Source: Streptomyces indicus
GTDB taxonomy: Bacteria; Actinomycetota; Actinomycetes; Streptomycetales; Streptomycetaceae
Direction of reading: 5' to 3'
Assembly (NCBI RefSeq): GCF_900100315.1
Contig: NZ_FNFF01000003.1
Location: forward strand, 283,813-347,812
DNA: 64,000 bases
Part shown: positions 27,946-35,443 of the stretch, piece by piece
How the letters are laid out: every line of letters starts with the position of its first letter
Position numbering within the stretch: position 1 is the stretch's first letter
The notes under the pieces: generated by a model
Seen by the model: the letters and a program-made list of their open reading frames with translations, nothing else
Database searches by the model: none
Told to the model about the DNA's origin: nothing
Program-made: the position numbers and the translations under genes

Positions 27946-28920
27946 CCAGAACAGCAGCTGCCCCGCCTCGCCGTCCGCCGCGCCTTCCTGCGGGATGAAC
28001 GCGCTCACCAGGAGCGACGGTGCGCCGTCGGGTGCGGTGAGCAGGGAGACCGACGGGTTGGCCACGGCGGTGCTGCCGCCGTGGGTGCGCACGGTCAGGA
28101 GGTCGGCCCGGCGGCGCGCCGGATCGTAGACATACGTGCGCCAGCTGGCGAAGTCGTCCCGCAGCCGCTGCCCTTCGATGACGACCAGATCGCGGCCGTC
28201 GAGCATGACCGGCGAGCGGTCGCCGATGTTGCCGCCGCTGCCCCAGGAGCGCAGCGCGGTGTCGAGGGCGAGGTCGGGCTCGGCGTGCCAGGTGGTGAAG
28301 TCCTTGAGGGTGGCGCGCAGTTGGCGGTCCACGTCACAGCCGGACCGGTAGTGGCCGGTCAGCTCGATCGTGGTGCCGCGGATCGCGGTGATGGCCGGGG
28401 TGCCTTCGGCGCAGCGCGAGAGCGTGCGCGGTGCGTCGAAGGAGCGGTCGGCGTTCCCGGTCAGGAGGGCGTCGAGGCTCGCGTATCCGCGGACCGCTAT
28501 GTGGTTGCGGGGATCGCGCTCGAAGGCGAGGACCCAGCCGCCGGACGGGTCCTTGGCGAGCGTGGCCTGATGGGTGCCGGGGCCGAAGTCGTGCCGGCGG
28601 GTCCAGGTCCTCAGGTCGGTGGAGGTGGCGACGGCCGCGTGGAAGCGGTCGTCGCCCAGGACCGAGTGGTACACGGCGAGATATGTGCCGTCCTCGGCCT
28701 GCCGTATCTCGGCGGCGTCCATGGTGCGGCCGGTGTCGTCCCTCAGGGCGTACGCGTACCCGTCGGCCTCACGCGCGTCCCCGGCCAGCTCCGCGAGGCG
28801 TCCCGCGGCGGCCGAGACGGGGGCGGCGTCGGCGCGGCCGACCTGGAGCAGGGCCACGATCAGGGCGAGGGCCAGGACGGCGGCGGCGCTCAGCGGGAGG
28901 GCACGGCGGGACGGGGACAC
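27928..28920 (-). CDS. Secreted beta-propeller-like protein, possible glycosyl hydrolase relative
   Basis: A 330-residue exported protein with an N-terminal membrane/signal segment (LPLSAAAVLALALIVALLQV). The body shows repeated strand patterns of the five-bladed propeller type seen in GH43-like proteins (AAVATSTDLRTWTRRHDFG, YLAVYHSVLGDDRF, GGWVLAFERDPRNH), but I do not see a clear complete catalytic triad. Two cysteines occur (RCAEG, SGCDVD). I chose the GTG at 28920 because the longer frame runs into the terminator at 28965-29007. Function not assigned. Its 3' end is tandemly repeated. Confidence 0.65.
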   Translation of the reverse strand: MSPSRRALPLSAAAVLALALIVALLQVGRADAAPVSAAAGRLAELAGDAREADGYAYALRDDTGRTMDAAEIRQAEDGTYLAVYHSVLGDDRFHAAVATSTDLRTWTRRHDFGPGTHQATLAKDPSGGWVLAFERDPRNHIAVRGYASLDALLTGNADRSFDAPRTLSRCAEGTPAITAIRGTTIELTGHYRSGCDVDRQLRATLKDFTTWHAEPDLALDTALRSWGSGGNIGDRSPVMLDGRDLVVIEGQRLRDDFASWRTYVYDPARRRADLLTVRTHGGSTAVANPSVSLLTAPDGAPSLLVSAFIPQEGAADGEAGQLLFWRSLSD

Positions 28921-28964
28921 GCTGACCGAGCGTAAGGAACGGGTAAGGCCGAGCGGAACGCACA

Positions 28965-29007
28965 GAAGGGTGGGGTTCACCACAGACCGTGGAGAACCCC
29001 ACCCTTC
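28965..29007 (-). terminator. Terminator after the glycine betaine transporter
   Basis: GAAGGGTGGGGTTC (28965-28978) and GAACCCCACCCTTC (28994-29007) form a perfect 14-base stem around a 15-base loop, about 70 bases downstream of the transporter stop. Confidence 0.88.
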
Positions 29008-29044
29008 GGGCGGCGGACGATCAGCGCGCCCGGTGCCGGATCAC

Positions 29045-29091
29045 CTCATCGCACCGGCACGGAGCACCGCACCGCTCACTTCACCGGCGCG
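29045..29091 (-). repeat. 30-base-spaced duplication across the transporter stop
   Basis: Reading leftward, CGCGCCGGTGAAGTGAG (29091-29075), which holds the last codons and TGA, is followed about 30 bases later by CGTGCCGGTGCGATGAG (29061-29045). The copy is diverged, so this is a weaker case. Confidence 0.4.
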
Positions 29092-31700
29092 AACTGGTCC
29101 AGCAGCTCCGGATGCGCGTCGAGCCAGCGGCGGGCGGACGCCTTCTGGTTCTTCGGGTCGCCCTTCTGGATCTCGACCTCCAGGGAGGCGAGCTGCTCCT
29201 CGGTCATCTTGAAGTCCTTCAGCCACCCGTTGAGCTCCGGGAAGTCCGCGGCGAAGTCCTTCTTGCCCATGATGTGGATCTGCTCGCCCTCGCCCCAGGC
29301 CTTCTTCGGGTCCTCGAGCTTCTTCAGGTCGTACTTGCCGTACGCCCAGTGCGGGGACCAGAGCGTCACCACGACCGGCTCCTTCTTCTTGATGGAGCGG
29401 TCGAGCTCGGCGAGCATCGAGGAGGTCGAGGAGGAGACGACCTTGTACTCGCCCTCCAGGCCGTACTCCTTGAGCACCTTCTCGTTCAGGGTCTTCATCA
29501 TCCCGGCGCTGGCCTCGATGCCGATGATCTTGCCCTTGAACTTCTTGCCCTGGCCCTTGAGGTCCTCCAGGGAGTCGATGCCCTTCACATACGAGGGCAC
29601 GGTCAGCTCCAGGGAGGTCGGGCCGTACCAGGAGCCGACGTCGGTCAGCCTGTCCTTGTAGCGGTCGACGTAGTCCTTGTGCGTCGTGGGCAGCCACGAG
29701 TCGAACTGGACGTCCATCTGCCCCTGCGCGAGCGCGGTGTAGAGCGGACCGGGGTCGAGCTGCTTGTTGGAGACCTTGTAGCCGCGGTCCTCCAGGATGT
29801 TCTGCCAGAGGTACGTGGAGGCGATGGCCTCGTCCCACGGGAAGTAGCCCATGTTCACGGTCTTGCCGGCGTCGCGGCCCTGCTTCTTCGCGCCGCCGCC
29901 GGGGACCGGGGCGAGCTTGTCGACCAGGCCCGGGTTCTTCTTGAGCCAGGTCTGCACACCCTGCTGCTCGTTCTTCTCACCGGCCGCCTTGATGTCGTTC
30001 TCCAGGCTGGTGAGCTGGTCCTCGGTGAGCTTGAAGTCCTTCAGCCACTTGGCGACCGTCGGGTCCTTCTGCGAGAAGCCCTTGTGCGCGACGGTGTGGA
30101 TCTGCTCGCCCTTGCCCCAGGCGCCCTTCGGGTCCTCGAGCTTGGTCAGGTCGAACTTCCCGTACGCCCAGTGCGGCGACCACAGGGTCACCACGACCGG
30201 CTCCTTCTTCTGGATGGAGCGCTCCAGCTGGGCCAGCATCGAGGAGGTCGAGGAGGAGACCACCTCGAACTCGCCCTCCAGGCCGTACTCCTTGAGCACC
30301 TTCTCCTTGAGGGTCTTCATCATCCCGGCGCTGGCCTCGATGCCGATGATCTTGCCCTTGAACTTCTTGCCCTGGCCCTTGAGGTCGTCCAGGGACTTGA
30401 AGTCCTTCATGTACGACGGGACGGTCAGCTCCAGCGAGGTCGGGCCGTACCAGGAGCCGAGGTCCTCGAGGTTGTCCGCGTTCTTGTCCCAGTAGTCCTT
30501 GTGCGTGGTGGGGAGCCACGCGTCGGTCTGGAAGTCGATGTCGCCGCGGGCGACGCCGGAGTAGAGCGGGCCGGGGTCGAGCTGCTTGACGTCGGTCTCG
30601 TAACCGCGCTGCTCCAGGAGCTCCTTCCAGAGGTACGTGGACGCGATGCCCTCGTCCCACGGGATGTAGCCCATGTTGATCTTCTTGCCCTTGCCGATGT
30701 CGGCGGCGGCGGTCTGCGGGCCGGAGTCGTCCTTCGAGCCGGCGAAGTTCATGCCGCCCGCGACCAGGGCGAGCACGACCACACCGACGGTGGCGACGGC
30801 GGTGCCGGGCTTGTAGTGCACGAACTTGAGGCGGCCCGCGGCAGCGGCGGCCTTCGCGGCGGCGCGGCGGCCGAGCGGCGAGACGCGCTGGTTGAGGGCG
30901 CCGGTCATGCGGTCCAGGTACATGGCCAGGATGACCACGGCGACACCGGACTCGGCGGCGAGGCCGACCTGGAGCTGGGTGATCGCGGCGTACACCTTCT
31001 CGCCGAGGCCGCCGGCGCCCGCCATGCCGCCGATGACGACCATCGACAGGGCCAGCATGATGACCTGGTTGATACCGGCCATGATCGTGGGCAGCGCGAG
31101 CGGCAGCTGCACCCGGGTCAGGGTGTGCTTGGGGCTGGTGCCGAAGGCCTCGGCGGCCTCGACCAGTTCGCCGTCGACCTGGCGGATGCCCAGTTCGGTC
31201 ATACGGACGCCGGGCGGCATCGCGAAGACGATGGTGGCGATGACGCCGGGTGTGACGCCGACGCCGAAGAACATCACGCCGGGGATCAGGTACACGAACG
31301 CCGGCATGGTCTGCATGACGTCGAGCACCGGGCGCACCGCGCCGCTGACCCGCTTGTTCTTGGCGGCCCAGATGCCGAGCGGCACGGCCAGGACGACCGT
31401 GATCACCGCGGCGACGATCACCAGGGACAGCGTCGCCATGGCGTCGTCCCACAGACCGAGCGAGTCGATCAGGGCGAAGCCGACGAAGGCGAGGACGCCG
31501 GGCAGCAGACCGCGCAGCCAGCAGGCGATGACGGCGAAGATGCCGGCCACGAGCAGCGGTTCGCCGCCGCTGAGCACGGAGTCCACGCCCTGGTACATGC
31601 CGTCCAGCACGCTGTTGACGAAGCCGAAGAGCCCGGCGAGGTGGGACTGGAGCCAGTTGACCGTGTCCTCGACCCACGAGCCGAATTCGAACCTAGGCAT
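29076..31700 (-). CDS. Glycine betaine/choline ABC permease fused to two binding domains
   Basis: This 874-residue protein joins three parts. Residues about 1-330 are the OpuAB-type permease with six or more membrane helices and the ABC-contact loop (VEAAEAFGTSPKHTL). Then, after another membrane helix (about 315-335), come two OpuAC-type substrate-binding domains in tandem, about 350-590 and 625-874, each with INMGYIPWDE or VNMGYFPWDE, DPGPLY, WLPTTHKDY and SPHWAYGK, so both look intact. The two domains are offset by 274 codons (822 bases) and nearly identical over long stretches. The start overlaps the ATPase gene by eight bases. It should import osmoprotectants such as glycine betaine, choline or proline betaine. 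Confidence 0.93.
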   Translation of the reverse strand: MPRFEFGSWVEDTVNWLQSHLAGLFGFVNSVLDGMYQGVDSVLSGGEPLLVAGIFAVIACWLRGLLPGVLAFVGFALIDSLGLWDDAMATLSLVIVAAVITVVLAVPLGIWAAKNKRVSGAVRPVLDVMQTMPAFVYLIPGVMFFGVGVTPGVIATIVFAMPPGVRMTELGIRQVDGELVEAAEAFGTSPKHTLTRVQLPLALPTIMAGINQVIMLALSMVVIGGMAGAGGLGEKVYAAITQLQVGLAAESGVAVVILAMYLDRMTGALNQRVSPLGRRAAAKAAAAAGRLKFVHYKPGTAVATVGVVVLALVAGGMNFAGSKDDSGPQTAAADIGKGKKINMGYIPWDEGIASTYLWKELLEQRGYETDVKQLDPGPLYSGVARGDIDFQTDAWLPTTHKDYWDKNADNLEDLGSWYGPTSLELTVPSYMKDFKSLDDLKGQGKKFKGKIIGIEASAGMMKTLKEKVLKEYGLEGEFEVVSSSTSSMLAQLERSIQKKEPVVVTLWSPHWAYGKFDLTKLEDPKGAWGKGEQIHTVAHKGFSQKDPTVAKWLKDFKLTEDQLTSLENDIKAAGEKNEQQGVQTWLKKNPGLVDKLAPVPGGGAKKQGRDAGKTVNMGYFPWDEAIASTYLWQNILEDRGYKVSNKQLDPGPLYTALAQGQMDVQFDSWLPTTHKDYVDRYKDRLTDVGSWYGPTSLELTVPSYVKGIDSLEDLKGQGKKFKGKIIGIEASAGMMKTLNEKVLKEYGLEGEYKVVSSSTSSMLAELDRSIKKKEPVVVTLWSPHWAYGKYDLKKLEDPKKAWGEGEQIHIMGKKDFAADFPELNGWLKDFKMTEEQLASLEVEIQKGDPKNQKASARRWLDAHPELLDQFAPVK

Positions 31701-32829
31701 CGGACTTCACCGCCTTCTCGGTCGTACGCGGGGCAGGCACGGTGTCCTTCATCCCTCCGAGGACGGCGGCGGCCTCGATCCCGGCCTCCAGCTGGGCCTC
31801 GATCTGCGCCTCGTCGGCGAGCGCGGAGAGCACCTTCTCGCGGGCCACGACCCCGACGAGGTCACCGTCGTCGTCGGTGACGGGGATCTCGGTGGTGCCC
31901 TCGGCGAGCGCGGCGAAGAGTTCGGCGACCGGGGTCTCGGTGCTGACGGAGGAGGCGTCCTCCTCGTCGAACGCGGCGTCCGCGGCCACCTTCTCCATGA
32001 TCGAACCGGCGGTGAGCACCCGGCTGCGGTCCACGTCCTCGACGAACCGGCGCACGTAGTCGTTGGCCGGACGGATCAGGATGTCCTCGCCGGTGCCGGT
32101 CTGGACGATGCGGCCGTCGCGCATGACGGCGATCTGGTCGCCCAGGCGCATGGCCTCGTTGAGGTCGTGGGTGATGAAGACGATGGTCTTCTTCAGGGTC
32201 TTCTGCAGTTCGAGCAGCTGGTCCTGCATGTCGCGGCGGATCAGCGGGTCGAGGGCGCTGAACGACTCGTCCATGAGCAGCAGGTCGGCGTCGGTGGCGA
32301 GCGCGCGGGCCAGGCCCACGCGCTGCTGCATGCCGCCGGAGAGCTCGTCCGGCCAGGACTTCTCCCAGCCCTTGAGGCCGCACAGTTCGAGCGCCTCGGT
32401 GGCGCGCTTGAGACGCTCCTCCTTGGCGACGCCCTGCACCTCGAGTCCGTACGCGGCGTTCTCGACGACGCTGCGGTGCGGGAAGAGGGCGAAGTGCTGG
32501 AACACCATGCTGATCTTCTTGGAGCGGACCTCGCGCAGCTTCTTCGGGCTGAGGTGCGTGATGTCGTCCCCGTCGAACAGGACGCGCCCCGCCGTGGGCT
32601 CCAGGAGTCCGTTGAGCATGCGCAGGAGCGTGGACTTTCCGGAGCCGGACAGGCCCATCACGACGAAGATCTGCCCCGGCTCCACGGTGAACGAGGCGTC
32701 GATCACCGCTGCCGTGGTGCCTTCGGCACGCAGTTCGTCGCGGTCGGCGCCGGCTTCGAGCTTGCGCACCGCGTCATCGGGCCTTCTGCCGAACACCTTG
32801 TACAGGTGCTCCGCCTGGAGCCTGGACAT
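31693..32829 (-). CDS. Glycine betaine ABC transporter ATPase (OpuAA-like)
   Basis: A 378-residue ATPase: Walker A GLSGSGKSTLLR (about 58-69), Q loop VFQHFALFPH, signature LSGGMQQR, Walker B LLLMDESFSALD and switch THDLNEAM. The last 110 residues form a pair of CBS-like segments (IPVTDDDGDLVGVVARE), which in this family sense ionic strength. GAGAGG precedes the ATG by four bases. It is the first gene of the transporter operon and overlaps the fused permease by eight bases, so both should be made in fixed ratio. Confidence 0.95.
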   Translation of the reverse strand: MSRLQAEHLYKVFGRRPDDAVRKLEAGADRDELRAEGTTAAVIDASFTVEPGQIFVVMGLSGSGKSTLLRMLNGLLEPTAGRVLFDGDDITHLSPKKLREVRSKKISMVFQHFALFPHRSVVENAAYGLEVQGVAKEERLKRATEALELCGLKGWEKSWPDELSGGMQQRVGLARALATDADLLLMDESFSALDPLIRRDMQDQLLELQKTLKKTIVFITHDLNEAMRLGDQIAVMRDGRIVQTGTGEDILIRPANDYVRRFVEDVDRSRVLTAGSIMEKVAADAAFDEEDASSVSTETPVAELFAALAEGTTEIPVTDDDGDLVGVVAREKVLSALADEAQIEAQLEAGIEAAAVLGGMKDTVPAPRTTEKAVKSDA

Positions 32830-32974
32830 AAAACCTCTCGGGTCGTACGTAAGACGGCCCGCCTCCCCCGCCGGCGGGCCGTGGAGCTGCGCGGGGTCCG
32901 CCCGCTGCCCGGCCGGGAAATGGTTGTATCCGGCACGGGTCTGCTCCGGCTGCGCGCCTGCCCTGCGTATGCAC

Positions 32975-33010
32975 GAACAAACGGAAAGTGATCCGGTTCA
33001 CATTTTGTTC
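32975..33010. promoter_or_regulatory. Inverted repeat in the transporter/exonuclease divergent region
   Basis: GAACAAA (32975-32981) and TTTGTTC (33004-33010) form an inverted repeat separated by 22 bases in the AT-richest part of the 265-base divergent region. It could be an operator for the osmoprotectant transporter; no regulator is identified. Confidence 0.4.
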
Positions 33011-33094
33011 ATCTGCGGAACGGAACCGCGGCGCGTGGCCCCGCGCGGCACCCGGTCACCCACGCGCGGCCCGATGTCGGCGCGGTGCGGCATG

Positions 33095-34036
33095 ATGCGG
33101 GATGTGACGCAAACCCGACGGCTCATGCTTCTCGACACCGCCTCCCTCTACTTCCGCGCCTACTTCGGCGTGCCGGAGTCGATGAAGGCCCCGGACGGCA
33201 CGCCGGTCAACGCCGTGCGCGGGCTGATCGACTTCATCGACCGCCTGGTCAAGGACCACCGCCCGGACGAACTGGTCGCGTGCTGGGACGACGACTGGCG
33301 CCCGCAGTGGCGGGTGGACCTGATTCCCTCGTACAAGGCGCACCGCGTGGCCGAGGAGACGGAGACCGGGCCGGACGAGGAGGAGATCCCCGACACCCTC
33401 TCGCCGCAGGTCTCGGTGATCGTCGACGTCCTGGAGGCGCTGGGCATCGCGCGGATCGGGGCGCCGGGTTACGAGGCGGACGACGTCATCGGCACGCTCA
33501 CCGCGCGGGCCGCCGGGCCGGTCGACATCGTCACGGGCGACCGCGACCTCTACCAGCTGGTGGACGACAAGCGCGGCATCCGCGTCCTGTACCCGATCAA
33601 GGGCGTGGGCCAGCTCCAGGTCACGGACGAGGCCTGGCTGCGCGAGAAGTACGCGATCGAGGGCGGCGGTCCCGCGTATGTCGACCTGGCCGTACTGCGC
33701 GGCGACCCGAGCGACGGCCTGCCGGGCGTCCCCGGCGTGGGCGAGAAGACCGCGGCCAAACTGCTCGCGCAGTACGGGGACTTGGCGGGCATCATGGCCG
33801 CCGTGGACGACCCGAAGTCCAAGCTCACCCCGTCCCAGCGCAAGAAGCTGGACGAGTCGCGGCCGTACGTGGCGGTGGCGCCGAAGGTGGTCCGGGTGGC
33901 TGCGGACGTGCCGGTCCCCGAGGTCGACCTGACCCTGCCGAGCGAGCCGCGCGACCCGGCATCCCTGGACGAGCTGGCGGAGCGGTGGGGCATCGGCACT
34001 CCGCTGAAGCGTCTGGTGACGACGCTCGCGGGCTGA
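33095..34036 (+). CDS. 5'-3' exonuclease (FEN-like)
   Basis: A protein of about 313 residues of the 5'-3' exonuclease family related to the N-terminal domain of DNA polymerase I. Metal-binding carboxylates are visible in LMLLDTASLYFRAYFG, CWDDDWRP, YEADDVIGTL and TGDRDLYQL, and the helix-hairpin-helix DNA grip in GVPGVGEKTAAKLL (about 215). It would remove RNA primers or flaps. It is a stand-alone enzyme; polymerase I itself is not in the window. Several starts are possible (ATG 33092, ATG 33095, GTG 33104); none has a strong ribosome site. Confidence 0.9.
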   Translation: MRDVTQTRRLMLLDTASLYFRAYFGVPESMKAPDGTPVNAVRGLIDFIDRLVKDHRPDELVACWDDDWRPQWRVDLIPSYKAHRVAEETETGPDEEEIPDTLSPQVSVIVDVLEALGIARIGAPGYEADDVIGTLTARAAGPVDIVTGDRDLYQLVDDKRGIRVLYPIKGVGQLQVTDEAWLREKYAIEGGGPAYVDLAVLRGDPSDGLPGVPGVGEKTAAKLLAQYGDLAGIMAAVDDPKSKLTPSQRKKLDESRPYVAVAPKVVRVAADVPVPEVDLTLPSEPRDPASLDELAERWGIGTPLKRLVTTLAG

Positions 34037-34061
34037 CGGCCCGCAACTATGCACTCCTGGG

Positions 34062-34088
34062 GAGGGCCTCGCCTCGCGTGGGGCCCTC
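34062..34088 (+). terminator. Hairpin after the exonuclease gene
   Basis: GAGGGCC (34062-34068) pairs with GGCCCTC (34082-34088) and is followed by TT. It lies 26 bases after the stop. Its right arm begins the tandem repeat that follows. Confidence 0.55.
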
Positions 34089-34201
34089 TTCGCATGGGTG
34101 CCGCGGTCTTCCCGCATGGGTGCGGCCCTCTTCGCATGGGCGCGGCTCCCTTCACAATGGTGCAGCCCTCTTCGCATACGTTCGGCTCTCTCGGCACGCG
34201 T
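34082..34201. repeat. ~20-base degenerate tandem repeat, 6 units
   Basis: Six units of 20-21 bases follow the pattern CGGCCCTCTTCGCATGGGTG, increasingly diverged to the right. They fill the gap between the exonuclease gene and the iron box of the siderophore-interacting protein gene. Confidence 0.75.
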
Positions 34202-34248
34202 TCCGTGAAGCCTCCCGGCATCCCTCTGCGTTTCTCCGGCCACGGGTG

Positions 34249-34267
34249 TTAACTTAGGCAGACCTAA
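34249..34267 (+). promoter_or_regulatory. Iron box (DmdR1/IdeR operator)
   Basis: TTAACTTAGGCAGACCTAA matches 15 of 19 bases of the known DmdR1/IdeR operator and is a clear dyad (CTTAGG...CCTAAG). It lies 25 bases before the GTG of the siderophore-interacting protein, so iron should repress that gene. Confidence 0.88.
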
Positions 34268-34291
34268 GTACGCCGATCAGGGGAGGCTGCC

Positions 34292-35143
34292 GTGGCGGAA
34301 CGTCCGGCGCGCAAGGCACCGCAGGCCCATCTCGCGGAGGTCATCCGCAGCGAGCAGCTCACCCCGCACATGCAGCGCGTGGTGCTGGGCGGCGCGGGGC
34401 TCGCCGCGTTCACGGCCGGCGAGTTCACCGACCACTACGTCAAGCTGCTCTTCGCTCCCGAAGGCGTGGAGTACCCCGAGCCCTTCGACGTCCAGGCGAT
34501 CCGCGCCGAACTGCCGCGCGAGCAGTGGCCGGTGACGCGCACGTACACCGTGCGCGCCTGGAATCCCGAACTGCGCGAGCTCACCGTCGACTTCGTGATC
34601 CACGGCGATGAAGGGCTCGCCGGACCGTGGGCCCGCGACGCTGGCCCGGGCGACACGATCCGCCTCCTGGGCCCGGGCGGCGCGTACGCCCCTTCGCCGG
34701 CCGCCGACTGGCACCTGCTCGTGGGCGACGAGAGCGCGCTGCCCGCGATCGCCGCCTCCCTGGAGCAACTGCCGGAAGGCGCCCGGGTGTTCGCGTACGT
34801 CGAGGTCGAGGACGCCACCGAGGAGCAGAAGGTCTCCTCCCCCGACGGCGCCGGCATCACGTATCTCCACCGCGCCGGGCGCCCGGTGGGCGAGGCCCTG
34901 ATCGAGGCCGTGCGTGCTCTCGACTTCCCGGCGGGCGAGCTGCACGCGTTCGTCCACGGCGAGGCCGGCTTCGTCAAGGAGCTCCGCCGCCATCTGCGCA
35001 TGGAGCGCGGCGTGGCGCGCGAGCAGCTGTCGATCTCCGGCTACTGGCGCCTGGGGCACAACGAGGACGGCTGGCAGGCCTCCAAGCGCGAGTGGAACGC
35101 CCAGGTGGAGGCGGAGCAGGAGGCAGCCGCACCGGCCGCCTGA
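34292..35143 (+). CDS. Siderophore-interacting protein (flavin-dependent ferric reductase)
   Basis: A 283-residue member of the SIP family, which reduces ferric siderophores in the cytosol using FAD and NAD(P)H. The flavin motif is TRTYTVRAW (about residues 80-88); the nucleotide/C-terminal part shows LVGDESALPAIAA and HAFVHGEAGFVKELRRHL, and SGYWRLG near the end. The GTG at 34292 follows GGGAGG by five bases. The iron box just upstream supports induction under iron shortage. No siderophore biosynthesis or uptake gene is adjacent. Confidence 0.93.
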   Translation: MAERPARKAPQAHLAEVIRSEQLTPHMQRVVLGGAGLAAFTAGEFTDHYVKLLFAPEGVEYPEPFDVQAIRAELPREQWPVTRTYTVRAWNPELRELTVDFVIHGDEGLAGPWARDAGPGDTIRLLGPGGAYAPSPAADWHLLVGDESALPAIAASLEQLPEGARVFAYVEVEDATEEQKVSSPDGAGITYLHRAGRPVGEALIEAVRALDFPAGELHAFVHGEAGFVKELRRHLRMERGVAREQLSISGYWRLGHNEDGWQASKREWNAQVEAEQEAAAPAA

Positions 35144-35165
35144 CCCTCTTCGCGGGCACGACTTC

Positions 35166-35197
35166 AGCACCCCATCGGCTCCGGCCGGTGGGGTGCT
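35166..35197 (+). terminator. Terminator after the siderophore-interacting protein gene
   Basis: AGCACCCCATCGG (35166-35178) pairs with the region 35185-35197 (CCGGTGGGGTGCT), one T-G wobble, followed by TTTC. It begins 22 bases after the stop. Confidence 0.88.
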
Positions 35198-35289
35198 TTC
35201 GTCTGCCCTGAGGGCGCGCCTTCGTACGCCCTGAAGGCGCGCGTCCGTATGCGCTGAGGGCGCGCGAACGTATGCCCCGAAGGCGCGCA
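35198..35289. repeat. 23-base tandem repeat, 4 copies
   Basis: Units at 35198-35220, 35221-35243, 35244-35266 and 35267-35289 follow TTCGTACGCCCTGAAGGCGC with two to five changes each. The array begins exactly at the T-run of the terminator and ends 36 bases before the NCS1 operator. Confidence 0.9.
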
Positions 35290-35325
35290 AAAGCGGCGCC
35301 CGGCCAGCGCTCGACGCCCAGATTA

Positions 35326-35339
35326 TTTGGAATACCAAA
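35326..35339 (+). promoter_or_regulatory. Upstream palindromic operator of the NCS1 gene
   Basis: TTTGG-AATA-CCAAA (35326-35339) is a perfect five-base dyad 15 bases before the -35 hexamer. It resembles the downstream site at 35409, so the same dimeric regulator could bind both. Confidence 0.6.
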
Positions 35340-35354
35340 CTTCGACAAGACCCC

Positions 35355-35383
35355 TTGACCAGCGTCGTACGCGGCCGTAGCGT
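35355..35383 (+). promoter_or_regulatory. Vegetative promoter of the NCS1-racemase genes
   Basis: TTGACC (35355-35360) and TAGCGT (35378-35383) are 17 bases apart, an excellent match to the Streptomyces HrdB consensus. It lies between two palindromes, about 60 bases before the permease GTG. Confidence 0.75.
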
Positions 35384-35408
35384 CCCGTTCACCCCTCCCT
35401 GGAAAACA

Positions 35409-35427
35409 GATTTCGTATACCGAAATC
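35409..35427 (+). promoter_or_regulatory. Downstream palindromic operator of the NCS1 gene
   Basis: GATTTCG-TATAC-CGAAATC (35409-35427) is a perfect seven-base dyad between the transcription start region and the ribosome site. Bound regulator here would block early transcription; the core TATACC resembles GntR operators. Confidence 0.65.
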
Positions 35428-35443
35428 ACGAAAGGTGGCCGGT

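Noticed and set aside
28989..31880. 963-codon frame opposite the betaine transporter
   Set aside because: Antisense shadow of a certain transporter; no domain or start signal.
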